From Megalonaias nervosa (Eukaryota > Mollusca > Bivalvia > Unionida > Unionidae), in contig JAECUM010093709.1 of the NCBI GenBank assembly GCA_016617855.1, positions 1 to 64,000 of the forward strand: 64,000 nucleotides of DNA, in the 5' to 3' direction. Positions 1 to 11,340 of the stretch are shown here, one piece after another (positions within the stretch are counted from its first letter, which is position 1; the number at the start of each line of letters is the position of its first letter). A program made the translations under genes and the position numbers. Under the pieces are notes generated by a model that ran no database searches, was not told where the DNA came from, and worked only from the letters and a program-made list of their open reading frames with translations.

Positions 1-428
1 TTAACTTAATCAATACATTTAATTAGGTTTTATGAAAGGTGATTGCAACCGATCGTGAAACAAGTTGAGCATTGTGCCCTGAAAAATCTACTGTAAGCTT
101 GACGTAGAAAGCATGATATAGAGCTATTACAGGAATTTCATGAACATGTGTAGGAACAAATGGAAAAAATGGGTGACGTTACAAAGGGGAGCGATTAATA
201 TCTCTTCTAAGTGCAACTTATGTAGATTAAGACTTCCGCTCATTTATAAATTTATAACTTTTATTTATATATTGTGTTTGCAATAATAAACCCGCAGCTT
301 CATTAGTTATCACATCTACCGTTTCATTCAGATAATGAACTGCTTAAAGATATCCAGCATTTGGCAAATTTTTATTTATTTTCTTCTTATGAACATCAAC
401 AGTTTTTAACATAACCTATACAGACATT

Positions 429-478
<50 letters not shown>

Positions 479-904
479 TTTTATGCACGCACGAGTCATA
501 AGTCTTATTTACATAGAGCAAGGTGAGTGCTTTATGTGACGAACTTGATCTATGACCCAAATGTTATGTTGTTTTTTTTTGTTGCTATGATGATAATATA
601 TGTTTAAACAACTAATCACTCTCGGTTTGTAACTCGTATCAATACGTTCGTACCTCGTTGTGCTATAAAAGATACTGGAAATTAAACACAAGAAAAAGTT
701 TTACTGTCAACAATCACACAGAAACGTATCCTCGACAACTATCTTTCTGAGATCCAGTGATTCCTTAAAAACAAAGTGTGAGACTGCATAGCATTATGTT
801 GTATCTCTCTCGACAAATTCCATTTAACTGTTAAAGTGTCTGTAATAAAGGAGACTAATGCTAACGTCACCTGTTCATAATGCAGTCCTATATTGTAAAT
901 GTCA
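1..904. other. Non-coding left flank
   Basis: AT-rich sequence with no reading frame that resembles a protein. The only ordered element is an ATC-type trinucleotide tract at 428-478. It borders the decayed DNA polymerase fragment that begins at about 905 on the minus strand, so part of it may be further decayed element sequence. I see no terminal inverted repeat here that would mark an element end. Confidence 0.5.
428..478. repeat. (ATC)n microsatellite
   Basis: About 17 nearly perfect ATC/CAT trinucleotide units in a row. Confidence 0.95.
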
Positions 905-1595
905 ACATTGTTTCAGCGCAGAATAGATAATCATTATGCAGATCATGAAGACTCTCAGGATACTCCACGTCAACTTGAACAAGAACCCAACATCATCTCT
1001 TACTCCACTTGCTGTTTCAGCAATATAATCATCACCACCTATGCAACTAAAATCGCCTGTTGGTAGTAGTTCCTCACAGCTTAACCGTAAATATTATTTG
1101 TTTCGAAATTGATGATGCACCTTGACGGTGAGCAATGATTATAATTTTGATAAGTATTTGGTGTTTGCTCTGGCCATTTTCTTTGTGATGTCACCGCTGC
1201 CGCCTCGTATACCACGCTCAATGAACATAAACACATCAGGATCAGTGAACAGATCCAATTGCATTACACTCTTCTTGAGACAAGCATCCTGGCTGATACC
1301 AGTTGCTGTATAATACCACGCGGAATCAAGCTGATAATATTTTTGACATACCACTCCGAAATTTTCAAACACATGAGCTAGCAACAGCACATCAGTAGTC
1401 AAATACAGATCGTGATACTCACCAAGATGTTTTATCTGAAACTTATTCCAGATCATCTTTGCAAACTCGTACTCATCATCTAAGATATGCTCATTTGATA
1501 ATTTTGGGTAAAGACTTTCCTTTGATGATATCTCACTTTCATCAAATCTTGCCTAGCTATCGACATGTTCGTAAGGACAAATCCCTTTTTGTTTA
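905..1595 (-). pseudogene. Protein-primed family-B DNA polymerase fragment, lineage 1
   Basis: The minus-strand translation has an intact 105-residue frame (1,139-1,456) containing the segment EYHDLYLTTDVLLLAHVFEN, followed by a Tyr-rich stretch (YYQLDSAWYYTATG) and then FIERGIRGG. These are hallmark segments of the protein-primed family-B polymerases of Maverick/Polinton elements, adintoviruses and related linear elements. The same frame extends upstream to about 1,595 (KGICPYEHVDS, with one stop). After a frameshift the palm segment VDVEYPESLHDLHNDY is readable near 925-975, preceded by an LPTGDF motif. Only the exonuclease-to-palm part remains; the N-terminus, most catalytic palm motifs and the thumb are missing. 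At least one stop and one frameshift mean it cannot make an active enzyme. In such elements this protein replicates the element from a terminal protein primer. The family call is firm; the element type is inferred. Confidence 0.85.
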
Positions 1596-1741
1596 AGTTC
1601 AGCTGACCTATTGTGTTAACTCTGAAGGTGAAAACCCTGGTCTAAGTTGTTTTCAAATTTATACTCTTGATGATCAGGTATAGATGAACTTGAGGAATTT
1701 AGAATAATGGCTAGCTTTTTTGGAAATGTGTGAATCATTTT

Positions 1742-2181
1742 ATGAGTAGGTTTTACTCTGAATCATTTCCATTGTTAACAGATAATGAAAATCCAGAGCT
1801 TGCCGAGTTCACAATTGATAGTGAAGGATTAAATGCTGTTCAATCTATTCACGCAATGAGACGCGGTGAATTATGAGGAAAGATTGATGATTACAAAGTG
1901 ATGTTACATTTTTCTAACAGTGATGGAATCAGAAAGATGGAGGAGGAGATTTCTGACCTCATTGACAAGACAATAACGGAGATTCATCCAGACTTCACCT
2001 AGTCAATGTTGACCAAAAATAAATGGATGAAGAAAAAACTGCTGCAAGACATAAATTAATGACTGATCATTCAAAGAACATAAAACATCTGAGAAGACAC
2101 GACAAAGATATTCGTGATAGATTTCATAAGAGACGTCTGCATAACAAACTAGGATTAAGATTTAAGGATTTGATTTGTTGA
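1742..2181 (+). pseudogene. Broken ORFs of an unrecognised element protein (upstream part)
   Basis: A plus-strand frame opens with ATG at 1,742 (MSRFYSESFPLL...). It runs 87 codons to 2,002 with a single internal stop, and its composition is acidic and protein-like. A second short frame from about 2,023 to 2,181 begins MDEEKTAARHKLM and is strongly basic and charged (KHLRRHDKDIRDRFHKRR), which could bind nucleic acid. I do not recognise either family. They lie just beside the minus-strand polymerase remnant and run divergently from it, as neighbouring genes in Polinton-like elements often do. Assignment to the same element is inference. Confidence 0.45.
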
Positions 2182-2246
2182 TAAAGATGTGTGATATGAT
2201 CGATGATGGGGTAATTATACGAACAGCCTATTTAGTTTTGTTCAGC

Positions 2247-3632
2247 AAAATAATAAACAGGGTAAACTACTTCAGTCGTTTTATAGATGCTGAGTGCTAT
2301 GCTGCGTTGAGGGCACTAAAACATTTTGAAACAGAAAAAAAAATTTGATGTGCTAGCCGAATGTCTTGAGCAGCTTAAAATGTTGCGGATATCTTCGAAG
2401 TTTTGCCATGGCCATACAATAAAGAGTTAACTGATGAGGGAAAAAATGATTGATGGGATAAAACCAAATGATCTGCTGTTTTGGATGAATGTAACAAAGT
2501 TTAGAGATTTTATTAACTCAGTAAGTGAAAAATTTAAAGTTGATCACGGAGTTTATGTCGCCGAAGAAAAACCCTAAGTTCGAATAATTGTTGATGGTAA
2601 GCCCACTGATGACAATAGAATTAATGAATACGGCGGACCACTAACTGCTGAATCTGCATGATTTGCTGGTGCTTTTGTTACTATCCACAGACATTTATTT
2701 GTTAAGCCAGTCGTTGATTTTGTTATAAAATAAGCAGTTGATTTTATTGATAAATATATTGATAGACCTGGCATAATCGACATCAAAAGATTAGATCAGA
2801 TAAAGCATCATGATTTAAATTTTGATATTGTTTATTCACCTGGAGAAAGAGAAAATATAGGCAACCTAACATCTGAATATTTTAATAAACATAGTGATTT
2901 TTTAAAAATAAAACCCAAGATTTTAGAATGTTGACAAATGCCTATGATTTGTATAAGAAATGTTGAGAAAATGGAAAGAGTTGTCCAGGAAGGTTTCAAA
3001 ATTGATTCTGAGGTATATGATATGTTTGCTCATGCTTGTTCAGTTTTATACAATTACCTGTTCAAACAAACTAACACCAACTTACACGCATTGCTGAGGG
3101 CAGTTAATGTCTTCGATACGTATAAAAATCACCAGCACAAATGAAGAATTATCTCACATTGGCGAAGTTTATTTAACAAATTACCGTTACCTCCCGTAAC
3201 GACTGGTGAACAGCGCGCGAAGTTAGCGGACGGATCAGATCCTTTGTTTGATGATTGCATGAGTTTTCACAATGATCCTGTTAACACTGATTTCCTTAAG
3301 GCAATAAAGGAATAAAATACAGTAAGCGCTGGTAATCCGAATGTTGTCAACTACACTGGAAAGTATGCAACAGCATATATTGTCCTAGAGAAATACTTCA
3401 CAATAGGAACACCAATATATTATGTGAGGGAATCTATCAGTTTCATTGATAGTGTAGATGAGCCTGAATTCATAAACCACGCCATAAAAGAGGACGTAAA
3501 ACCTAATTTGGGTAAAGTTGTTCACCGAGTGTGTACAGCTGAGAAAAAAGAGCAACTGAAAGATAAAATCTCAGCGCTATTTGATAGCAATACTAATGCA
3601 AAAGGGGGCTTTCTATATCGCTCATCAGACTA
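2247..3632 (+). pseudogene. Long decayed ORF of unrecognised family in the Polinton-like region
   Basis: With three or four frame changes and several single stops, a protein-like plus-strand translation can be followed for about 1.4 kb. Landmarks are NYFSRFIDAECYAALRALKH near 2,260, KFRDFINSVSEKFKVDHG near 2,500, INEYGGPL near 2,620, FDIVYSPGERENIGNLTSEY near 2,820, an open 68-codon frame at 2,938-3,144, and an open 69-codon frame at 3,424-3,633 containing the Tyr-rich VNYTGKYATAYIVLEKY just upstream. It is rich in Asp, Lys and Asn, with no obvious signal peptide or membrane segment. The decay pattern, isolated stops in otherwise continuous coding, points to a former gene of one or two proteins of several hundred residues. 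I cannot name it. Replicative or structural protein of a large DNA element is a guess from the neighbouring polymerase. Confidence 0.5.
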
Positions 3633-3858
3633 ATTTATAATCAAGTAAATTTTCAGTTCAGATGGTAGATTCTAGTGGGTACATTTAATTCTAGTTTAGT
3701 TAACAACTGAGAGATAAAAACTCAGTGCTATTTCATAGCAATACTAATGCAAAAGGGGGCTTTCTATATCGCTCATCAGACTAATTTATAATCAAGTAAA
3801 TTTTCAGTTCAGATGATACATTCTAGTGGGTACATTTAATTCTAGTTTAGTTAACAAA
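3561..3858 (+). repeat. 151-bp tandem duplication, two copies
   Basis: The sequence starting at 3,561 (agataaaatctcagcgctat) recurs at 3,712 with only a handful of mismatches over about 148 bp, so the period is 151 bp. The duplicated segment covers the 3' end and stop codon of the plus-strand ORF and the downstream sequence ending in ttctagtttagttaacaa. The close similarity suggests the duplication is younger than most of the decay around it. Confidence 0.95.
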
Positions 3859-3994
3859 CAAGTAAAACCATCAATTGTTTGTGTTTGTAGTTTAGCAAGT
3901 ACAAAATATTTGAGTTTTTATCATACTTATCCATACTTATCCACACGCAAAATACACATGAATCTCACAATAAACCTAAAATTATGGAAAGTTT

Positions 3995-4040
3995 CTCAGA
4001 TTGTTCTTGATCTGAGGGGTTGATCTAGAAACCCCCTTTT
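3995..4040 (+). other. Two adjacent hairpins ending in a T run
   Basis: CTCAGAT (3,995-4,001) and ATCTGAG (4,010-4,016) form a perfect 7-bp stem with an 8-nt loop. GGGGTT (4,016-4,021) and AACCCC (4,030-4,035) form a perfect 6-bp stem with an 8-nt loop, followed by C and TTTT at 4,037-4,040. The two stems share base 4,016. They lie just downstream of the duplicated 3' end of the plus-strand ORF. The layout resembles a 3'-end or termination structure, but it sits in animal DNA and no function is shown. Confidence 0.5.
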
Positions 4041-5954
4041 ATAATACTACTACAACTCTCCTGGATGGAAATGAAAAGGGAGGGCTCTGGTCAATAGCTC
4101 TATTGAGTGCCACATTGCTGGCGATGCCACGGAGCAAACGCTTATGTTACCTGATCTTGGAATACGTTATCTTATTCATGGATCCTTCTCAAGAGGCACA
4201 GCGAAGTGTTAGACTTCTACTCGTCGTGAAGGTTATGTGCCTCCTGTTCTGCTTAAAGTCTGACTGATATCGCTTCCCACTTAAATAAGTCTTCCACGCG
4301 TCATACTTAAAGTCTGGGCATCTTTGATAATATGTTTATATTCATCATCATTTACCATTAAAAATGAATCAGGTACTGCTTCGCTTCAGTCTCGGACGTA
4401 CAATATAATAATTCACATGTCTTGTGAACAGATGTGCAAGTGCAAGTGATCCATCATTTCAAAATTACGTCATTATTTGCTTTTATTTAGCTTTCGGCCG
4501 GCATTATATTTTACTTTGCCGTCACCGCTGTGTCGTTGACCTGATCAAAGAATCAGATTCGCATATTAAAGGAAACATTCAGACAGGTGATATTGACTTC
4601 TTTTCGATGCGTCAAATGGTTCTGGAGGTAAGCTTGGCAAGTGTAACTGCCTTAGTTGTTGCTCACCAGTTTGTATTTAAAGTTCACATTAACTTCGCGG
4701 AATAACGGATGCACGTGTTAACTTGAGTTACTTTGACAGCTGCGCCATTATTAATATTGTTCGTTTTGGGGACATAAACATTCTGGCAGAAGTACTGGTA
4801 CTTAGATCCATGTAATCTTCGTCTGGTACTTCCTCTCCGACTCTATTGGAACCGAGGTCGTCAAATTAAATCAGGAATGTTATTCCACCGGCGAGGATTC
4901 TGGCATTGTCATCATTGTCTTTGGCAAGCAAACATGGAGCTACTGTTTTGCGAATTAGGTCATACTCGACGACATCAGAGTACAAACAAACAACTATTTT
5001 AGCCTTCCTTTCAGTTCCACGGGGAATCGAAAACACTGGAAGAAGTGGTTGCGTTGACGTAACTATCATTGGGTGAAAGTATCGGATATCATTTCCCTGT
5101 CAGGAAATTCTCACTTGAGACGGATGTTGCGCGACCAGTACCGGCCTATTATTTTCAAGTGCTTTGACAACTTAATCTTTGAGTTGAAATCATTAAAATG
5201 AAATGTCCTACATATAATACTATCATAGAGTATTTATTGTCACAGATAGTTAATCGTTACTGGGATTTTCGGTTAGGTAATATCCAGCATCATTGATGTC
5301 TAAGTGCTCATGGACCTGTTCTTGGTGGGGTGAACGGTTCCACCAAAGTCACTTTCCACTGAGTTTCCTGATCTAATGCTATGAATTAAGGGAATTTGGC
5401 TATGATCTATTGGTAAACATATCCACATAACTAGATAATGTTGGATTAAAGTGTGTATTTAAAACTCGATGTCCAATGTATCCGGCGAATCACTGAAATG
5501 AAATTAATTTTATAAATGTTCTTGAGAATTGTTGCTTTGACCATTTAATTTAAAAATGGCTTTGGCGAGGCCACATATATTATTGTCGGTATATTTCAGT
5601 GACGGTTTAAAAGGAAGATAATCAAGACATCTGTTTGTTATTTAGTCCAGAGCTGCTTGTTTCTCTGATATTATATTCTCATTGACTTTCAAAACTCGAA
5701 TCTAACATTCACTACTGGGTAGATTTCCTTTCCAACGGACTTTTTATGGATGCTGTTTTTAATGTTGTGAATAGAGGATCGGTATCTGACTAGTTTTTAA
5801 CACTTTCGAAGTAATCAGACGTGTTATATCATGCATATATTAATGGATTCAACATGCATGTCGCAGAGGATGCCATTGGTCTTTGCATTTCACTTCAAAT
5901 CTGCACAGACACTCTTTAAGTACATTCTCTCATCACAACTGTAAACTACGAATC
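4041..5954. other. Decayed element sequence without an assignable gene
   Basis: Short open stretches occur, notably a minus-strand frame at 4,866-5,069 (67 codons, ending in ILAGGITFLI) with protein-like composition, and scattered minus-strand peptides up to 5,700 such as YLPFKPSLKYTDNN near 5,590. They are compatible with a heavily mutated coding region on the minus strand, but I cannot match any to a family. No simple repeat of note. Confidence 0.35.
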
Positions 5955-6150
5955 ATCACTTCAAATCTCTCGGCAAGAATGTATCTGGATTTGCCAGGAA
6001 AATGCACTTGTAACAGGTGACTATCTGAAGTGTTACAAATAATTTGAATGTTTATACCTATTCGTGAAGTTTCACACCACAACTAAAACACAATATTTCG
6101 TCTCCTTCCCTAGGTATATAAATTCAGCTTTTGCTACGCCATTGGAACAC
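5955..6150 (-). pseudogene. Probable BIR (IAP-type) domain remnant
   Basis: Reading the minus strand downward from about 6,150 gives KAEFIYLG, then after a one-base frame change GDEILCFSCGVKLHE, followed by a TAG where BIR domains usually have Trp. Further on in a third frame comes VHFPGKSRYILAERFEV. The order A-E-x-F-Y-x-G, G-D-x-V-x-C-F-x-C-G, L-x-x-W and H-F-P-G-x-x-Y-I-L is that of the zinc-binding BIR domain of inhibitor-of-apoptosis proteins. The CxxC pair is present, but the final Cys position reads Lys. IAP genes are widespread in molluscan genomes and are also carried by some large DNA viruses and elements, so either origin is possible. It is non-functional because of the frame changes and stop. 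Confidence 0.5.
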
Positions 6151-7780
6151 GTGTTTCAATATTGAGGACAATGGGCTTTAAACGTCTGTAATCGACATTT
6201 AGGCTCACAATAACCAAACAAAGCCACGGGAAAGTTTTATTCTTCATTGGATTGCAATCCTTGAAAAGCTAGCACATAGAGATTGGTTTGTGAGTGTACG
6301 AATGTGATCCATATATAAGCACACAAACTGTATTCCTTTCGATGTTATAGCTGCATGGCAATGATGCATCAATGATGTCGAATGGTATATCTTCACACTG
6401 GTCGCAATGTACAGCAGCATGCTCAATTTCATTGAAGTTGCTGTTAGTGGATTGATCACGCTGCTTCTATGTCGAATTCAGTATTATGCATGAGCGTGTT
6501 TCTTTTTATATCGTAGCGGTGAATACCCGTAAGGTAAGGTGTTGTGGTCGGGAAGTCAAACTCTTTTCTCGTACAGAGTCGGATGGATTTTTTATAGTGG
6601 TAGACTGCGAATTTGATAATCTAACAATCTTATGAAGATCTACCGTTTGACAACTGGAGAATATTAGTCTTGACGTCAATTTAAGACTTTCTCTTAAAGA
6701 TAGAAGTTCAACACTTAATTCATTGTACATTATTAACATTAAATCTCTTATGAAGTTTTCGTTTCTTATCTCTGTACTGCTAACCGCAATTTTAAGTCCA
6801 CCCTTTCTAAAATCTCAACATATTGTCTTTGGAGTGTCTCTCGTCCCAAAACGTTAGACTTCAATATGTGGGAGTCAGAAACTATCTATCTCATAATAAT
6901 TGATGAAATCTCCTAAACCTTTCAAGGAGGAACACAGCGAGTCTCATTTTTTTCACATAAGCAGCATTTATGTCACTGTCAAACTGGCCACGTGGATACA
7001 ACTCCCAACGTCTTTGTAATTCGGAAAGATCCAACATTCGTCTATGATTGAAATGTAGTTAAGGAGATTATAGTATCATCCAAGAGCTGGAAGCCGACGG
7101 GATTTATTTGGACCCACCAAATATTCCTGTTTTTGAAATATTGGACGTCGAGCATTTGATTCATCAGAAATAATTCAGCATTGACTTTAGTAAATGACTG
7201 ATGTTTTCCACCTTGATAATTTCATTGAATATATATCTTTAAAAATGTATTTGCATTCGCAGTGTTTTACACATGGTAACGATGGTATTTTGTATAAACT
7301 GAACTAATTCCTTAAAGTAGCCTGAAAAATCCCTGAACTCGAATCGTCATCCCGCTAGTATTGTTCGGTGGTATACGTTTACACTCACGGTCGAGGGTAT
7401 GAAACCTTCTGACAGTCAGGCAAGTTCCAAATATTGTGAAGACAAGATCGGTGTTAATTACACATTTCAGTCAATATAAAACAAATCATAAATAAGTTTA
7501 CCATGACGATAATCAGATACGACGGGATGGCATAAGTTCGTTAATGAAAGAATTGGACCTTTGGGCTGACTAATGTGTTGAAAGTCGATGTGTTCTCTTA
7601 AACGTGACTGATGAACAGTTGAAAATCAAGAATACACACACATAGGACACATCTAGCACACATATATGTAATTGATTTCTTCAATGTGAGATTCGTCGGA
7701 TTCCTACTTCAAGCTTGTAGCATTGTTCCTTCCTCCAAACCGACTGTCGCATGGGTTCTAAGGTTACATCAGAATTTTTA
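6151..7780. other. Unassigned decayed sequence between element remnants
   Basis: Two minus-strand open stretches (6,244-6,459 and 6,506-6,739, 71 and 77 codons) are present, but their translations show no family motif. The rest is AT-rich and broken in all frames. It lies between a probable BIR remnant and the second polymerase remnant, so it may be former element DNA; the sequence does not prove it. Confidence 0.3.
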
Positions 7781-8355
7781 ATTCGCATTGAAACGTTCAT
7801 AGTAAGCATGTTCCCACATTTCCATCACTTGGTATCATTGATTTTACAAACTCTGGCGTCTTTGATAAGTTTTGTCGCACAACTCTTCCAGACTCCTCTC
7901 TAATAAAGGATTGTCTAGTTCTCCTGAATGAAAATGGGTGGGGTTTTGTGATGAAAATATCGGAATTCGTACACATTTGATGACTTTTTAAAATCTTAAC
8001 TACTCCTCACCAAAATAAGATTCAGTCTTTTGTTTTGCGTTTTTAGCATGCCGTATCCCATTGTCTTGATTTTCACATGCGTAACGTAAACAACGCAACG
8101 AAGGACTGAACGAGTTTGATAGGAATGATGGACAGTTTGTTTCCGGGCATAGATTTTGGTCCATACACTTACGCACCAACTGCTGAAATGTTCGCCAAAA
8201 AAGAAAAACAAAACAATTAAATGTCCACAAAAGATCGACACTGTTTAAAGAGTGGGATTGGTACCAAGTGTTGAGGGCGTCTCGCTGTTCTGAGTGCGTG
8301 CCGTCGTGGTCGTAATAATGAAGTTCAGGCAAATGCGGGAATACAAAGTTTTATG
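7781..8355 (-). pseudogene. Protein-primed family-B DNA polymerase fragment, lineage 2
   Basis: The minus-strand frame 8,000-8,332 (110 codons) starts with FPHLPELHYYDHDGTHSEQR, the conserved LPxxxYYDPDGM-type segment preceding the exonuclease Asp motif in one group of protein-primed family-B polymerases. It continues through YACENQDNGIRHAKN, which matches the usual HARNGGE-type segment. After a gap, at about 7,781-7,920, comes NPLLERSLEELCDKTYQ...VMEMWEH, matching the NPxxxxTMxELYxxT and VxxMWECEW segments of the same proteins. The WHGCxxCF segment normally between them is lost. This fragment covers roughly the same part of the protein as the one at 905-1,595, but in a different subfamily style, so the two are unlikely to be pieces of one gene. 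Stops and frame changes make it a pseudogene. Confidence 0.75.
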
Positions 8356-10182
8356 TTAATATGCGGTTTAGGACAGTATATAAGAGGAAGGTAGTCTCTC
8401 CTAAGGCCTGCTTGATATTATGTGTGGGTTGTTAATCAGTAGATGAGATGAAGCTGGTTACTTTAACGGTGTGTTGCTCAATAGATATTTAGCATAAAAT
8501 TGCATGGTCGCATTAACATGTAAACACAGTGGGAAATTACAAACGTGAATGACGAATGTACGTAATTAATATTCATGTCAATTAATCAAACCTTTCCGCA
8601 GCGATGAAAATTAGTCACAGAGCCTACCACATCCGTGTTGCATTCTCAACCATTCATCACATGTTCACTGCTCGACGTAGTTGAAACAGGAAAACTATTT
8701 ATGACCAGGACAACATGGTCGCGTCTGGCAAAATGTAGGCTTCCACCATGCTCTCTATATCTTACAGGCGACACTGTAGGCCGATCCAGTGTGGACTCGT
8801 CCACCAGCGATAACGAAAACCATGGTTACCTTTACCAGGTTCAGCGTCCTTCCATGAACATCAATCACAACAAGCCTACTTGCACTAGAATTGTCTTCGC
8901 ATCAAGGCGACTGGCCTGCTAATAGCTTTCAAGGCGTAGCCAGGTAACATACGCAGCCCCGCAGCACAGGTCAAAAATGCCGCCTCGGCGCCATGGCTGA
9001 GGCCACTCATGAATCTTATGCTATGCCAACCATTACTCGGCTCACCAATATAAAACAACGTGTGAGCCAATGTATCATGTGGCGTTACAATGCAAAAACC
9101 CAAACAATTACTAAACCTAAGGACAAACTGCATGATGGTTGTAAATTCTGGCTAGTGTGTAAAGCAGTCGTGTTGCAGACTTGGCCGTGTCGCATTCCAC
9201 GCGTATCAACGCAACTGGTAGATCCGTATGTCTCGTTGTCGTTTTAATGAAAACCACGAAGATGGGTGAGAGGTGAATGCAGACAGGGTAACTACTAAAG
9301 ACCCCAAGAAATTACTTGGAAACCAGATCCCAGCAACAAAACAATTGAAAACTTAATATCAGTCTCCTCATTAATCATTGCCGCCCCACGGGGATTCAAA
9401 TGTCGATCACTGTTTTAAGCTGTGGTCTAGTTTCCAACGCAAACAATTGTATTAGCTTTCGCTTCACCAGGAAAGACGACAATCACGATAAAATCAGTGT
9501 CATGTCCAAGGCAAAACCCCAGACCACATATCTAAGGCTCTTCGTACCAAAACAATCTTTCTAGAAGAGTTTAAGCTTATTATCGATGAGCTTCATACAA
9601 TGCAACAATGAAAAATGGAATATTGACAGCGTCGCAGAAAGCACACATTTAATTTGTAATTGAAGTTGTCAAAAGACGAAAAGAATGATAACATCATCTG
9701 CTTCAGGGACAAAACTCGCAAGTATTTCATGAAAATTCTGAGTATGAATTCATGCGAAGTTCTATCGAAACGACGTAACCGTCGAAGTACCAGCTTTCAA
9801 TCTAAAGGCCTATACTCTGCTGGTACCACTGTACGATGTAAATGTTTTAAAAAAATTGGTTGAACATAAGATGCTAAAGAGGCATAAATTTGCTTTACCG
9901 AACAAAGCAACTAATAATCAAGTGTCTCCAAACTTAATTTACCTGCGGATAAACTTCACACTACTACTTCTTTATCTGAAATTGTTGTGTGCATTATTGT
10001 CATTCAAGAGTTAGCAAAGGAACATTGTGTGGAAGGTAATAAGCATTAGGCTTCGATAAATATAATCACATTGGTGACGTGTCCAAACGTTAGAAACAAT
10101 AATAGTATGCATGTAGTTTAATTATTCTGTTTTCAATTCAGAGTGAAATAGATTTATAACGCAAAACATTCGGTAACACGGG

Positions 10183-10286
<104 letters not shown>

Positions 10287-11260
10287 CGCATTTGAGATAT
10301 GAGTTTAATAAGTAATTGAACATATCAATGATTAACAACAGTGCAAGTAAATAAACAAGCTAGCAAAACTGATTTTACTAACAGAGTGACGAATAGCGGG
10401 GTTACAACGTATATATGAAGTTGCACACGAAGAAGAATCATGAAGTGGATTATTAAACGAATATTCCATCAAAATTCGAGAATGACATGACATATAAAAC
10501 TTTCCTGTTTCATTCATTAAATAACACATCATTACGCACCGTACAAGAATGAACGATTGTTTCCTTTATGTGTGTGTTTTATTTATTGATTTTATTAGAC
10601 AGACCAACTATACAATAAAACCTACGAGCTTATAAAACAGCGTGGAGGAAAAAAGAGATAAGCATTTATTCTTCTACATCTGGTGGACATTATGTCCTTC
10701 TTTGTTCTTTACGCGCAATAATTCGAGAAAAGCAGAATAGTTAAAATGGTTATTTGTATAATTGATACGCGACATACGAAATAGCAGTTTTTCCTAAAGA
10801 TATCATTGTTAGATTAACTCGTATATCTGCGATAAATTTAGGACACACATTATTAATTTACTTTTTGAAGTAACAGGAATGAGCGTTGAGATAGAATTTA
10901 CTGTTCCGGTTGAAACAAATATTATTTCTCTAAATGAATACTTTGTAGAGATCTCGAGCGGCATATGTTATGTCATGTGACACATGTGACAATTAGTCCT
11001 CATTTAATGTGAATCGAATAGGAGTTAATATAACATTTTGGTAAGTTCGATTCATTGTCTATGTCCGAACGTGCTGATTCTAATTATTTAAAAAAGTAAT
11101 TAAGTGAAATAGCGTTGTAGTCTATTAAGACAAACCATCTATTGACAAATTCTTGGATAAGAATTATGCCTCCAAAGCTCGCGTCATAGAACCACCCGCA
11201 CCAACAAAGTGTAAAACAAGTCACAGATCACTATTTAAAGACTTATTCCGCGCAACTGTA

Positions 11261-11262
<2 letters not shown>

Positions 11263-11338
<76 letters not shown>
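11263..11338. repeat. (CT)n microsatellite
   Basis: About 38 perfect CT units. A plus-strand ORF through it (11,153-11,419) is only a Leu-Ser product of the repeat. Confidence 0.98.

Positions 11339-11340
<2 letters not shown>

Noticed and set aside
3995..4040. Bacterial-type intrinsic terminator
   Set aside because: The shape fits, but introns, SINEs, LINEs and microsatellites show eukaryotic DNA; recorded only as hairpins.
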